Program-made: the position numbers and the translations under genes
The notes under the pieces: generated by a model
The model's input: the letters and a program-made list of their open reading frames with translations, nothing else
What the model was told of the DNA's origin: nothing
Databases searched by the model: none
Part shown: piece by piece, positions 1 to 8,028 of the stretch
Position numbering within the stretch: position 1 is the first letter of the stretch
Layout of the letters: the number at the start of each line of letters is the position of its first letter
NCBI RefSeq assembly: GCF_003660445.1
Contig: NZ_QZVQ01000009.1
Coordinates: forward strand, 1-64,000
Origin: Croceibacterium ferulae
GTDB lineage: Bacteria; Pseudomonadota; Alphaproteobacteria; Sphingomonadales; Sphingomonadaceae
Length of the DNA stretch: 64,000 nucleotides
Direction of reading: 5' to 3'

Positions 1-624
1 GGCAAGGACCTGTCCGTGCTGGAGCCGACGCGGTTCACCCCCGGCAACCTCATCACCGTGCGCCAGCAGGAGCCGATGGGCCTGGGTCATGCCATCTGGT
101 GCGCCCGCGCGATCGTGGGGGACGAACCCTTCGCCATCCTGCTGCCGGACGAACTGATGGTGGGCGAGCCCGGCTGCATCAAGCAGATGGTCGAAGCCTA
201 TAACGAGGTCGGCGGCAATCTCGTCTCCGTGCTGGAAGTCCCGCAGGAGGAAGTCTCCTCCTACGGCGTTATCGCGCCCGGCGCGGTGAACGGCGCGCTG
301 ACCGAGGTGAAGGGCCTGGTCGAGAAGCCCAAGGTGGCCGATGCGCCGTCCAACAAGATCGTCTCGGGCCGCTACATCCTGCAGCCCGAAGTGATGCGTA
401 TCCTGGAAACGCAGGGCAAGGGCGCCGGCGGCGAGATCCAGCTGACCGATGCCATGGCGCAGATGATCGGCCAGCAGCCGTTCCACGCTGTCACTTTCGC
501 CGGCCGTCGCTTCGATTGCGGCAGCAAGACCGGCTTCGTGGAAGCGACGCTGGCCCTGGCGCTGGAACGCCCCGACATGGGTGCCGAAGTGCGCCAGATT
601 GCGGAGCGCCTGTTGGGGCAGTGA
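1..624 (+). CDS. galU: UTP--glucose-1-phosphate uridylyltransferase, 3' part (5' end cut by window)
   Basis: The reading frame is open from base 1, so the N-terminal part, including the nucleotide-binding start, lies outside the window; about 207 residues remain. GalU makes UDP-glucose from UTP and glucose-1-phosphate in the cytoplasm, feeding cell-surface polysaccharide and sugar-nucleotide pathways. Family marks seen are GLGHAIWCA near the left edge, the ILLPDEL segment, and the C-terminal GRRFDCGSKTGF motif that helps bind the sugar nucleotide. The end, shortly after the ERLL helix, is normal for the family. It converges on the GNAT gene across a short gap holding an inverted repeat. Confidence 0.95.
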   Translation, partial: GKDLSVLEPTRFTPGNLITVRQQEPMGLGHAIWCARAIVGDEPFAILLPDELMVGEPGCIKQMVEAYNEVGGNLVSVLEVPQEEVSSYGVIAPGAVNGALTEVKGLVEKPKVADAPSNKIVSGRYILQPEVMRILETQGKGAGGEIQLTDAMAQMIGQQPFHAVTFAGRRFDCGSKTGFVEATLALALERPDMGAEVRQIAERLLGQ

Positions 625-631
625 TGCGACA

Positions 632-660
632 CTGCCCGCGCCCGTCCAGGGTGCGGGCAG
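632..660. terminator. Inverted repeat between convergent galU and GNAT genes
   Basis: Perfect 8-base arms CTGCCCGC (632-639) and GCGGGCAG (653-660) flank a 13-base loop. It sits in the 39-base gap between two convergent stop codons. No T-tract follows on either strand, so it is only terminator-like, possibly bidirectional. Confidence 0.4.
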
Positions 661-663
661 GCG

Positions 664-1185
664 TCAGCCTTGGGGCGGTATCGGGGCTGTCATGAAGCGG
701 GCCTGCGAGCCGTAGGTCATGATCCTGGCTTTCAGATCGTCCGCAACGGCCCGTTCTGCAAAGCCGAGCCTGCGCCAGTAATCCGCCGCTCCCTCCACCG
801 CGATCAGTTCGGCGCTGCGCAGGCCATCCTGCGCCGCCATGGCAAAGGCGCGGGTGACGAGCTGTCGGCCGATCCGCAGATCCCGGCCGGCGGCCGCGAC
901 CGCCAGGTCATGGAGGTACAGCACCTCGCCCGGCGTGCCATCCTTCAGAACTGCTCCCACGGCCGGCGGTGACTGGCGCTTCCAGCCATGAGCCAGCAGA
1001 TAGCCGAGCATCTCCCCACCTCGCCACGCGGCCAGGCAGTATGATGCGGCCAAAGTGATGCGGCTGAGGAAGGCCGGTGCATCCTCAACCATGAAGGCCG
1101 GGTAGGCCCCGGCCTGGATCTCGAGCGCGGCAGGCAGGTCCTGCGGGCCGAGCGCCTTCAGCCGGATGGCAGGGTCGCTCGGCAC
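664..1185 (-). CDS. GNAT family N-acetyltransferase
   Basis: About 173 residues with the GNAT fold order. The beta-4/motif A segment is VLYLHDLAVA, followed by a pyrophosphate-binding stretch (GRDLRIGRQLV) and the C-terminal ADYWRRLGF motif common in this superfamily. It should transfer an acetyl group from acetyl-CoA to an unidentified amine. There is no ATG start. TTG at 1188 or GTG at 1185 fit, and GTG is preferred because a GAG lies eight bases upstream. It begins 9 bases after the scoB stop, so it is probably co-transcribed with scoAB, but substrate and link to ketoacid metabolism are unknown. Confidence 0.8.
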   Translation of the reverse strand: MPSDPAIRLKALGPQDLPAALEIQAGAYPAFMVEDAPAFLSRITLAASYCLAAWRGGEMLGYLLAHGWKRQSPPAVGAVLKDGTPGEVLYLHDLAVAAAGRDLRIGRQLVTRAFAMAAQDGLRSAELIAVEGAADYWRRLGFAERAVADDLKARIMTYGSQARFMTAPIPPQG

Positions 1186-1194
1186 CAAGAAAGC

Positions 1195-1833
1195 TCAATC
1201 CGCCAGATAATGCGCGGTCGTCTTTGCCGCGATTTCCTCCGCACTGACGCCGGGGGCCAGCTCCACCAGCCGGAAGGGGCTGGCGTGATCGGGCCGGGCG
1301 AACACCGCCAGGTCGGTCACGATCATGTCGACCACGTCGCGGCCGGTCAGCGGCAGGGTGCATCGGGGGATGAACTTGGGCGTGCCGTCCTTGGCCGCAT
1401 GGTCCATCACCACGATGATCTTCTTGACCCCGGCCACCAGGTCCATGGCGCCGCCCATGCCCTTGATCATCTTGCCCGGAATCATCCAGTTCGCGATGTC
1501 GCCTGCCTCGCTCACCTCCATCGCGCCCAACACCGCCACGTCGACATGGCCCCCGCGGATCATGGCGAAGCTGGTCGCACTGTCGAAATAGGCGGAGTGC
1601 GGCAGCTGGCTGATCGTCTGCTTGCCGGCATTGATCAGGTCGGCATCGACCTCGTCAGGGTAAGGGAACGGGCCGATGCCCAGCATCCCGTTTTCCGATT
1701 GCAGCGTCACCTCCACGCCCGCCGGGATGTGATTGGCCACCAGCGTGGGAATGCCGATGCCGAGATTGACGTAGAAGCCGTCCTCCAGCTCCTGCGCGGC
1801 GCGGGCGGCCATCTGGTCGCGCGTCCAGGCCAT
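1195..1833 (-). CDS. scoB: 3-oxoacid (succinyl-CoA:acetoacetate-type) CoA-transferase subunit B
   Basis: 212 residues, the length of a family I CoA-transferase beta subunit. It carries the [11 protein letters not shown] segment, whose glutamate forms the acyl-CoA intermediate in this family, plus conserved [14 protein letters not shown] and the GMGGAMDLV loop. With subunit A it moves CoA between succinyl-CoA and a 3-ketoacid such as acetoacetate in the cytoplasm, as used in ketone-body and PHB breakdown. Its ATG shares one base with the scoA stop (TGATG at 1831-1835), so the subunits are translationally coupled. Exact acyl specificity cannot be read from the sequence; 3-oxoadipate CoA-transferase is the main alternative. 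Confidence 0.9.
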   Translation of the reverse strand: MAWTRDQMAARAAQELEDGFYVNLGIGIPTLVANHIPAGVEVTLQSENGMLGIGPFPYPDEVDADLINAGKQTISQLPHSAYFDSATSFAMIRGGHVDVAVLGAMEVSEAGDIANWMIPGKMIKGMGGAMDLVAGVKKIIVVMDHAAKDGTPKFIPRCTLPLTGRDVVDMIVTDLAVFARPDHASPFRLVELAPGVSAEEIAAKTTAHYLAD

Positions 1834-2540
1834 CAGACACTCTCCCTTTCACGTGTCGTCGTGAACTCGATCTTCTTGTCATAAGGCGCACCCAGGATCA
1901 GGCGCTGCACATAGATGCCGGGCAGATGGATCTGGTCGGGGTCGAGCGTGCCGACCGGCACCAGTTCCTCGACCTCCACCACGCACACCTTGCCGCAGGT
2001 AGCGGCCGGGGCGTTGAAGTTGCGGGCGGTCTTGCGGAACACGCAATTGCCGGCCTCGTCCGCGCGCCACGCCTTCACGATCGCCAGGTCGGCGAAGATG
2101 CCGCGTTCCAGGATGTAATCCTGCCCGTCGAAGCTCTTCACCTCCTTGCCCTCGGCCACCTGCGTGCCGACGCCCGTTTTGGTATAGAAGCCGGGAATGC
2201 CCGCGCCGCCAGCGCGCATCCGTTCGGCCAGCGTGCCTTGCGGGCAGAACTCCACCTCCAGCTCGCCGGACAGGAATTGCCGCTCGAACTCCTTGTTCTC
2301 GCCGACATAGCTGGCGATCATCTTGCGCACCTGCTTGGTGCGCAGCAGCTTGCCGATTCCTTCATTGTCGATCCCGGCATTGTTGCTGGCGAAGGTCAGC
2401 CCGGTGACGCCGCTGTCGAGAATCGCATCCAGCAGCCGTTCGGGCAGGCCGCACAGGCCGAAGCCGCCGGACGCAATCAGCATCCCGTCCCGCAGCACGC
2501 CGTCCAGCGCAGCGCCCGCATCTGGATAGAGTTTGCGCAT
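1833..2540 (-). CDS. scoA: 3-oxoacid (succinyl-CoA:acetoacetate-type) CoA-transferase subunit A
   Basis: About 235 residues, the alpha subunit of the family I CoA-transferase. The CoA-binding glycine-rich segment [10 protein letters not shown] is near residue 28, followed by [12 protein letters not shown] and the central [16 protein letters not shown] codons exist at 2546 and 2540. The later one is chosen because the AAGGGG ribosome site sits at a normal distance from it and only one base from the first. It is the first gene of a minus-strand operon scoA-scoB-GNAT. Upstream lies a 400-base gap shared with the divergent AAA ATPase gene. Confidence 0.9.
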   Translation of the reverse strand: MRKLYPDAGAALDGVLRDGMLIASGGFGLCGLPERLLDAILDSGVTGLTFASNNAGIDNEGIGKLLRTKQVRKMIASYVGENKEFERQFLSGELEVEFCPQGTLAERMRAGGAGIPGFYTKTGVGTQVAEGKEVKSFDGQDYILERGIFADLAIVKAWRADEAGNCVFRKTARNFNAPAATCGKVCVVEVEELVPVGTLDPDQIHLPGIYVQRLILGAPYDKKIEFTTTRERESV

Positions 2541-2950
2541 CGTCATGCCCCTTCGTGCCAGTGCAATTTATAGGCAGGTGCTACGCAATCGGGCAGCACC
2601 TGTCACGCGGTGTCGTGCGGTGCCGCTTTCCTTGCTGCGCCGCACAACAATAAAGCGCCAATCAGTGAATTTATTGCGCAAGCGCCTTACCGCCGGTGTT
2701 TGTATTTCAACAACTTACGCCTCCTCTGTTGCGATATATGCAAGCTTCCATGCAGCTTTCGCACTTGCGAGCACCGGGTCCGGCGAGCATAAGGAACGGG
2801 CCTTTCAGGCATCCTCTCCCAAACTTTCAAGCCCGGCTGGCAACGGCCGGGCTTTTCTTTTTGGTACGTCTCCCACACGCCCCGGCCCCTTTCCATCGCC
2901 TCGCGCGCTTCCTAGCTGAACTGCAGGATTTGAGCTGGAGGACAGGACGG
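2541..2950. other. 400-base divergent intergenic region
   Basis: The gap separates scoA (minus) from the AAA ATPase gene (plus) and must hold both promoters. I see no convincing protein gene. The AT-richer centre (2640-2745) is the likely promoter zone, but no clear -35/-10 pair stands out. The plus-strand terminator at 2828-2861 has no recognised gene in front of it, so a small RNA ending there is possible. Confidence 0.5.
2828..2861 (+). terminator. Rho-independent terminator with no recognised upstream gene
   Basis: Nine-base perfect stem AAGCCCGGC (2828-2836) / GCCGGGCTT (2845-2853), 8-base loop, then a T-rich tail (TTCTTTTT). It is oriented to stop plus-strand transcription about 90 bases before the AAA ATPase start. 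It may end a small RNA or attenuate transcription of the ATPase gene. Confidence 0.7.
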
Positions 2951-5257
2951 ATGGCGGACGGGGAAGCGACAAGCGTGGCGGATCAGATTGTGCGCCTGCA
3001 AGTGGCAGCGGCCCGGCAGGAAGAAAGCGGCCGCGGCATCGCCCGCATGCCCCGCTCTGCGTTCCAGGCGCTCGGCATTACCGAAGGCGACGCGATCGAG
3101 ATCGAGGGCAAGCGGGTCACCGCCGCGCTGGCTTTTCCGGCATATGACGAGGACCAGTCGCTTTCCGTCGTGCGGCTGGACGGGTTGCAGCGCGCCAATG
3201 CGGAAACTGCGGGCGGTGAACATGTGCAGGTCCGCCGTGCCGAGACTCGCGTGGCCAGCCGGGTGGTGTTCGCCCCCGCGCAACGGCAGATGCGGCTGCA
3301 GGGCCCTCCGGAGGCGCTGAAGCGCGTCTTTGCGGGCAAGCCGCTGGTGCAGGGCGACCTGGTGGCGACGCACGGCCAGCAGCCGGTGCAGAACGTGCCG
3401 GCCGAAGTACGCCGCATGTTCAACACGCCGGCCTATGCGTTGACGCAGATCCGCCTGCAGGTGATCTCCACCGTGCCCCGCGGCATTGTCACCATCGGTC
3501 CGGAAACCGAAGTGGAGCTGCGCGCCGAATTCGCCGAACCGCGCGACGGGCGCGGCACCGTCAATTATGACGATGTCGGCGGGATGGGCGAGACCATCAA
3601 GCAGCTGCGCGAGATGGTGGAGCTGCCGCTGCGTTATCCTGAACTGTTCACCCGGCTGGGGGTCGACCCGCCCAAGGGCGTGCTGCTGCACGGGCCGCCA
3701 GGCACCGGCAAGACCCGGCTGGCGCAGGCGGTGGCGAACGAGAGCGAGGCCGAGTTCTTCATCATCAACGGCCCGGAGATCATGGGCAGCGCCTATGGCG
3801 AGTCGGAAAAGCGCCTCCGCGAAGTGTTCGAGCAGGCGGAGCGGGCGCAGCCGTCCATCGTCTTCATCGACGAGATCGATTCCATCGCCCCCAAGCGCCA
3901 GAACGTGCAGGGCGAGGCGGAGAAGCGGCTGGTCGCCCAGCTGCTGACCCTGATGGACGGCTTGCAGTCGCGCGCCAACCTCGTGGTGATCGCCGCCACC
4001 AATCGCCCCGACGCGATCGACGAGGCGCTGCGCCGTCCCGGCCGGTTCGACCGGGAGATCATCGTCGGCGTACCGGACGAGCAGGGCCGGCGCGAGATCC
4101 TGGGCATCCACACCCGCGGCATGCCGCTGGGCGAGGGCGTGGACCTGCGCGAACTCAGCCGCTCGACCCACGGCTTCGTGGGCGCCGATCTTGCCGCACT
4201 GGCGCGGGAGGCCGCGATCGAGGCGGTGCGCCGGATCATGCCCAAGCTCGACCTGGATGCGCGCACCGTACCGCCGGAGGTGCTGGAGACCCTGCAGGTC
4301 GAGAAGAACGACTTCCGCGAGGCGTTGAAGCGCGTGCAGCCGAGCGCCATGCGCGAGGTGATGGTGCAGGCGCCGACTGTCGGCTGGTCCGACATCGGCG
4401 GCCTCGGCACCGCGCAGGAGAAGCTGCGCGAAGGCGTGGAGCTGCCGCTGCGCAACCCGCAGGCGTTCGACCGACTGGGCATCCGCCCGGCCAAGGGCTT
4501 CTTGCTCTATGGTCCTCCGGGCACCGGCAAGACGTTGCTGGCGAAGGCCGTGGCAAAAGAGGCGGAGGCGAACTTCATCTCCATGAAGTCGTCTGACCTT
4601 CTCTCCAAATGGTATGGCGAGAGCGAGCAGCAGATCAGCAAGCTGTTCGCCCGCGCCCGCCAGGTGGCGCCCTGCGTGGTGTTCATCGACGAGATCGACA
4701 GCCTGGTGCCCGCACGTGGCAGCGGGGCGGGCGAGCCGCAGGTGACCGCGCGCGTGGTCAACACCATTCTGGCCGAAATGGACGGGATGGAGGAGCTGAA
4801 CTCCATCGTGGTGATCGGCGCGACCAACCGGCCCACGCTGGTCGATCCGGCGCTGCTGCGGCCCGGCCGGTTCGATGAACTGGTCTATGTCGGCACGCCG
4901 GACGAGGCGGGACGCGCGCATATCCTGTCGATCCACACCCGCAACATGCCGTTGGCGGATGATGTGGACCTCGGCCCCGTCGCCGCGCAAACCGACCGCT
5001 ATACCGGCGCCGATCTGGAGGACGTGGTGCGCCGTGCCGGCCTGCTCGCCATCCGCCGCGATGGAGAGAATGCCAGCGTGGTGACCGCGGCCGATTTCAG
5101 CGCCGCGCTGGAGGAAAGCCGGGCCTCCGTCAGCGAGGCGATGGAGCGCGAATACGAGGCGATGCAGGGCGAGCTGAAGCGCCGGGCCATGGAAGTGCGG
5201 CCGATCGGCTTCCTGACCGACGACATGGTGGAAAGCACCCGCTCCTCCAAGCACTAG
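2951..5257 (+). CDS. CDC48/VCP-like two-ring AAA+ ATPase
   Basis: About 768 residues with the archaeal/eukaryotic CDC48 (p97) layout. An N-terminal double-psi-barrel-type substrate/adaptor domain covers roughly residues 1-190 and is followed by two AAA+ modules. Walker A GPPGTGKT occurs near residues 247 and 520, and Walker B VFIDEIDS near 302 and 575; both are intact, as are the sensor and arginine-finger regions (RRPGRFDRE, LRPGRFDEL). It should be a hexameric cytoplasmic unfoldase pulling proteins out of complexes. ATG at 2951 is chosen because GGAGGACAGGA lies just upstream and homology begins there; the frame stays open further upstream without CDC48 similarity. It stands alone, and its partners in bacteria are not established. 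Confidence 0.93.
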   Translation: MADGEATSVADQIVRLQVAAARQEESGRGIARMPRSAFQALGITEGDAIEIEGKRVTAALAFPAYDEDQSLSVVRLDGLQRANAETAGGEHVQVRRAETRVASRVVFAPAQRQMRLQGPPEALKRVFAGKPLVQGDLVATHGQQPVQNVPAEVRRMFNTPAYALTQIRLQVISTVPRGIVTIGPETEVELRAEFAEPRDGRGTVNYDDVGGMGETIKQLREMVELPLRYPELFTRLGVDPPKGVLLHGPPGTGKTRLAQAVANESEAEFFIINGPEIMGSAYGESEKRLREVFEQAERAQPSIVFIDEIDSIAPKRQNVQGEAEKRLVAQLLTLMDGLQSRANLVVIAATNRPDAIDEALRRPGRFDREIIVGVPDEQGRREILGIHTRGMPLGEGVDLRELSRSTHGFVGADLAALAREAAIEAVRRIMPKLDLDARTVPPEVLETLQVEKNDFREALKRVQPSAMREVMVQAPTVGWSDIGGLGTAQEKLREGVELPLRNPQAFDRLGIRPAKGFLLYGPPGTGKTLLAKAVAKEAEANFISMKSSDLLSKWYGESEQQISKLFARARQVAPCVVFIDEIDSLVPARGSGAGEPQVTARVVNTILAEMDGMEELNSIVVIGATNRPTLVDPALLRPGRFDELVYVGTPDEAGRAHILSIHTRNMPLADDVDLGPVAAQTDRYTGADLEDVVRRAGLLAIRRDGENASVVTAADFSAALEESRASVSEAMEREYEAMQGELKRRAMEVRPIGFLTDDMVESTRSSKH

Positions 5258-5266
5258 GCTTGGAGG
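5244..5266. terminator. Inverted repeat spanning the stop codon of the AAA ATPase gene
   Basis: Perfect 9-base arms CCTCCAAGC (5244-5252) and GCTTGGAGG (5258-5266) with a 5-base loop holding the TAG stop. It fills the 9-base gap before the convergent halogenase gene ends at 5267. No T-tract is present, so its role as a bidirectional terminator is inference. Confidence 0.4.
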
Positions 5267-6781
5267 CTACGCGCCGGGCGCCTGTCCGATCATCCGCTGC
5301 AGATAGGCGGCATGGTCGGGCAGGCCCGCCGCCCGCTGCGCGTAGGCCTGCCGGTACTGCGCCAGCATGGCCAGCAGCCGCTCCTCGTCCATTCCATCTG
5401 CTAGTGCGGCCCAGCCTTGTGGCATCACGCCCTGGCCGATCAGCACCGCGGTCCAGTTGGGGATGCCGAACAGGTCATCGTCATAGCGGAACAGCTGGCC
5501 CTTGTTGCGAAACAGCGCCAGCTTTGCGGTCAGCGTGTCCGGAATGGCCATGTGGCGCAGGTCGTCCCAGAAGGGTTCGCCGACACGATTGTTCAGGTGG
5601 TAATGCGCGATGATGAAGTCGCGGATCGCTTCGATCTGCGCGCCCATCAGCCGGTTATATTCCGCCCGTTCGATCGTGGCGAAGCCCCGGTCGGGGAACA
5701 GCGCGAACAGCAGCTGGATGCCATGCTGGATCAGGTGGATGCTGGTCGATTCCAGCGGCTCCAGGAATCCGCCCGCCAGCCCCAGCGCGACCACATTGCC
5801 GCGCCACAGCTCCGCCCGCCGGCCGGCGGTGAAACGCAGCTGGCGCGGCTCGCCCGCCCGCTGTGCGTCAAGGCCCGCCTGCAGCAGCTCCAACGCGGCC
5901 TGATCACTCATGTGGGCGGAGGAATAGACATGCCCGTTGCCGGTGCGGTGGCGCAGCGGGATGCGCCATTGCCAGCCAGCCACCTGCGCGGTGGCGCGGG
6001 TATAGGGCAGCAGCGGATCGACCCGCCCGCACGGCACGGCCCAGGCACGGTCGCAGGGCAGCCAGTGCGACCAGTCGGTGAACGGCACCGCCAGTGCCTC
6101 GCCCAGCAGCAGGCTGCGGAAACCCGAGCAGTCGATGAACAGGTCGCCCGCGACCTGGCGCCCGTCCTGCAGCTGCACGGCCGTGACCAGCCCATCCGCC
6201 TGCAGCACTGTGGCGATCTGCCCTTCGATCCGCGTGACCCCATGCGCCTCGGCATAGCGGCGCAGGAAGCGGGCATAGAGGCCGGCATCGAAGTGGTAGG
6301 CATAGGCAAGCTGCGACAGCGGATCGCGGGCGTCGGCCACAGGATGGGCGAAGCGCGCGCCAGCGGCGGCAGCGGCCGCCATGGCGTAGTCGCCATACGG
6401 GCCTACATCGGGCCGGCCCTGCAGCTTGCGCCAGATCTGGTGGAACGCCACGCCATGCAGGTCGCGGCCATAGGTGCCGAAGGGATGCAGGTACCGCTCG
6501 CCCGGCGCTCCCCAGCCAACGAACTCGATGCCCAGCTTGAAGCTGCCCTGCGTGGCGGCCAGGAACTCCGCCTCGTCGATGCCGAGCATGGCGTTGAAGT
6601 TCAGGATTGGGGGAATGGTCGCCTCGCCCACGCCGACCGTGCCGATCGCATCGGATTCGACCAGCGTGATGCGGCGCTGCCCGTCATTCAGGAAGCGCGC
6701 GGCGGCGGCGGCCATCATCCAGCCGGCGGTGCCGCCGCCCACGATGACAAGGTTGCGGACCGGGCCGGGATTGCCGCTCAC
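5267..6781 (-). CDS. Tryptophan-halogenase-family flavoprotein (halogenase A)
   Basis: 504 residues of the FADH2-dependent tryptophan halogenase family (PrnA/RebH type), which chlorinate or brominate indole-like aromatics. The FAD motif GGGTAGW is near residue 15, GVGEAT near 50, the chloramine-forming lysine is K82 in the SFKLGIEF context, W270-x-W272-x-I-P is intact, and the glutamate in FLEPLESTS is present. The GTG start at 6781 overlaps the preceding gene's stop (GTGA). It is the third gene of the three-gene halogenase operon. Relatives in sphingomonads, Brevundimonas and xanthomonads often sit beside polysaccharide-use genes, and their natural substrates are mostly unknown. A flavin monooxygenase role cannot be excluded. 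Confidence 0.88.
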   Translation of the reverse strand: MSGNPGPVRNLVIVGGGTAGWMMAAAAARFLNDGQRRITLVESDAIGTVGVGEATIPPILNFNAMLGIDEAEFLAATQGSFKLGIEFVGWGAPGERYLHPFGTYGRDLHGVAFHQIWRKLQGRPDVGPYGDYAMAAAAAAGARFAHPVADARDPLSQLAYAYHFDAGLYARFLRRYAEAHGVTRIEGQIATVLQADGLVTAVQLQDGRQVAGDLFIDCSGFRSLLLGEALAVPFTDWSHWLPCDRAWAVPCGRVDPLLPYTRATAQVAGWQWRIPLRHRTGNGHVYSSAHMSDQAALELLQAGLDAQRAGEPRQLRFTAGRRAELWRGNVVALGLAGGFLEPLESTSIHLIQHGIQLLFALFPDRGFATIERAEYNRLMGAQIEAIRDFIIAHYHLNNRVGEPFWDDLRHMAIPDTLTAKLALFRNKGQLFRYDDDLFGIPNWTAVLIGQGVMPQGWAALADGMDEERLLAMLAQYRQAYAQRAAGLPDHAAYLQRMIGQAPGA

Positions 6782-8028
6782 CGGCCCGCCCCCATGACGC
6801 GCTGCGCATCGTTGCGGGCCAGCGCGTCGGGGCGAGCGGGATGGTGCCCCATCGCGGCCAGCAGCACCCGCCACTGGCCATGCGGGATCGCGCTGTCCTC
6901 CCTCGTCGGCAGGCGGCCACGGCGGTCTAGCTGATCGCGCAGATTCTCCAGTTCGGCAGAGCGGGGCAAGCTGGTCGCGCGCGTCCAGAACGGGCCGGGG
7001 CGGGCGATCTGCGCCAGGCACAGGGCGTAGTCGCGCGCGGAATCCTGTTCCAGCAGCACATGCCGGGCAAGCTCGGCCTGCTCTGCCGGCAGCACGCGGC
7101 GGCCGGGCAGGTTAGCGGCGAGGCGCAGCAGCGCGCTGTGCACCAGCAACAGGTCCATGCGGGTCAGTGGGTCAGGCGTGAAGGAGGCACTTCCCAGCGC
7201 CAGCACATTGCCGGTCCACGGATCGCGCCGGCGGATGGGAAGGGTCAGGCATTGCAAAAATGCATCCGATGCGGCCAGTCCACGCAGCTGCGGCGACGAT
7301 GCATCCCCCAGGGTCAGCGTCCAGCTTTCGGGCGTCGCCTGCCAATGATCGACCGGTCCCGAACCAGCCGCGCCGAATCCACCTGACGCCAGCGCTACTG
7401 TCGGCTGTTCGATCGCACGCTCTGTTGCGCCAATGGCAGTGGCGATCAGCGCGGCGGGGCCGGTCGCATCCACGATCCAGTCGCTGACGAGCCGTTCGCC
7501 TGCGCACAGCAGCGCCGCCACGGTGCCGTCCGCCGCCCGCTCCACCCCGATCGTCTCGGCCGACAGACGCCGCACGGGAAGGCTGGCGACCAGCCGGGCG
7601 AGCAGCGCGCGGTAGCCGACCGGGTCGATCCGCAGCGCTGCCGATCCGTGCGGCGCGCGTGCCTGCAGCCATTCCGCCACCGGCACCTCCGGTGTGCGCA
7701 GCCAGGCCTGCAGCGCCGCATGCCCGGCCCACTCGGCATCAGCTGGCAGCAGCCACGGTCGCGGCGCCGGCCATCCCCCGAAGCTTTCGGCTGCGAGGAG
7801 GGTGGCACCGGCATGGCGCTGCAGCAGTGCTTCCGTCAGGCCGATCCGGCCATGCAGGGCCTGTGCATCGGGCCACAGCCGCGTGCAATGTTCTGCTGCG
7901 TCGGGCGCAGGCGGTGTCTCGACCAGCGTCACATGGCCCGCCGGCAGCAGCCGCCCAAGCAGCGCGGCGGCCAGCAGCGCGGCGGTGCCGCCGCCGCACA
8001 CGATGATTCGAGGCCAGTCAGGCTGCAT
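6778..8028 (-). CDS. Degenerate tryptophan-halogenase-like flavoprotein
   Basis: 416 residues, about 90 shorter than its two neighbours. It begins with a dinucleotide-binding motif (CGGGTAALLAAALLGRLL) like theirs and later shows SDWIVDATGP and LALGSASF, matching halogenase landmarks. The key features are gone: no GVGEAT motif, leucine where the catalytic lysine should be (GATLLAAESFGGW aligned to GSFKLGIEFVGW), no WxWxIP motif, and PDPLTRMD in place of EPLESTS. The frame is intact and overlaps both neighbours (11 bases upstream, 4 downstream), so it looks kept, not decaying. It may be an FAD-binding partner, a regulator, or a different oxidoreductase. It is the middle gene of the operon. Confidence 0.78.
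   Translation of the reverse strand: MQPDWPRIIVCGGGTAALLAAALLGRLLPAGHVTLVETPPAPDAAEHCTRLWPDAQALHGRIGLTEALLQRHAGATLLAAESFGGWPAPRPWLLPADAEWAGHAALQAWLRTPEVPVAEWLQARAPHGSAALRIDPVGYRALLARLVASLPVRRLSAETIGVERAADGTVAALLCAGERLVSDWIVDATGPAALIATAIGATERAIEQPTVALASGGFGAAGSGPVDHWQATPESWTLTLGDASSPQLRGLAASDAFLQCLTLPIRRRDPWTGNVLALGSASFTPDPLTRMDLLLVHSALLRLAANLPGRRVLPAEQAELARHVLLEQDSARDYALCLAQIARPGPFWTRATSLPRSAELENLRDQLDRRGRLPTREDSAIPHGQWRVLLAAMGHHPARPDALARNDAQRVMGAGR

Noticed and set aside
2912-5254. 780-codon minus-strand frame opposite the AAA ATPase gene
   Set aside because: Shadow frame with H/A/R/Q-rich text and no motif; the plus-strand gene has both ATP sites intact.
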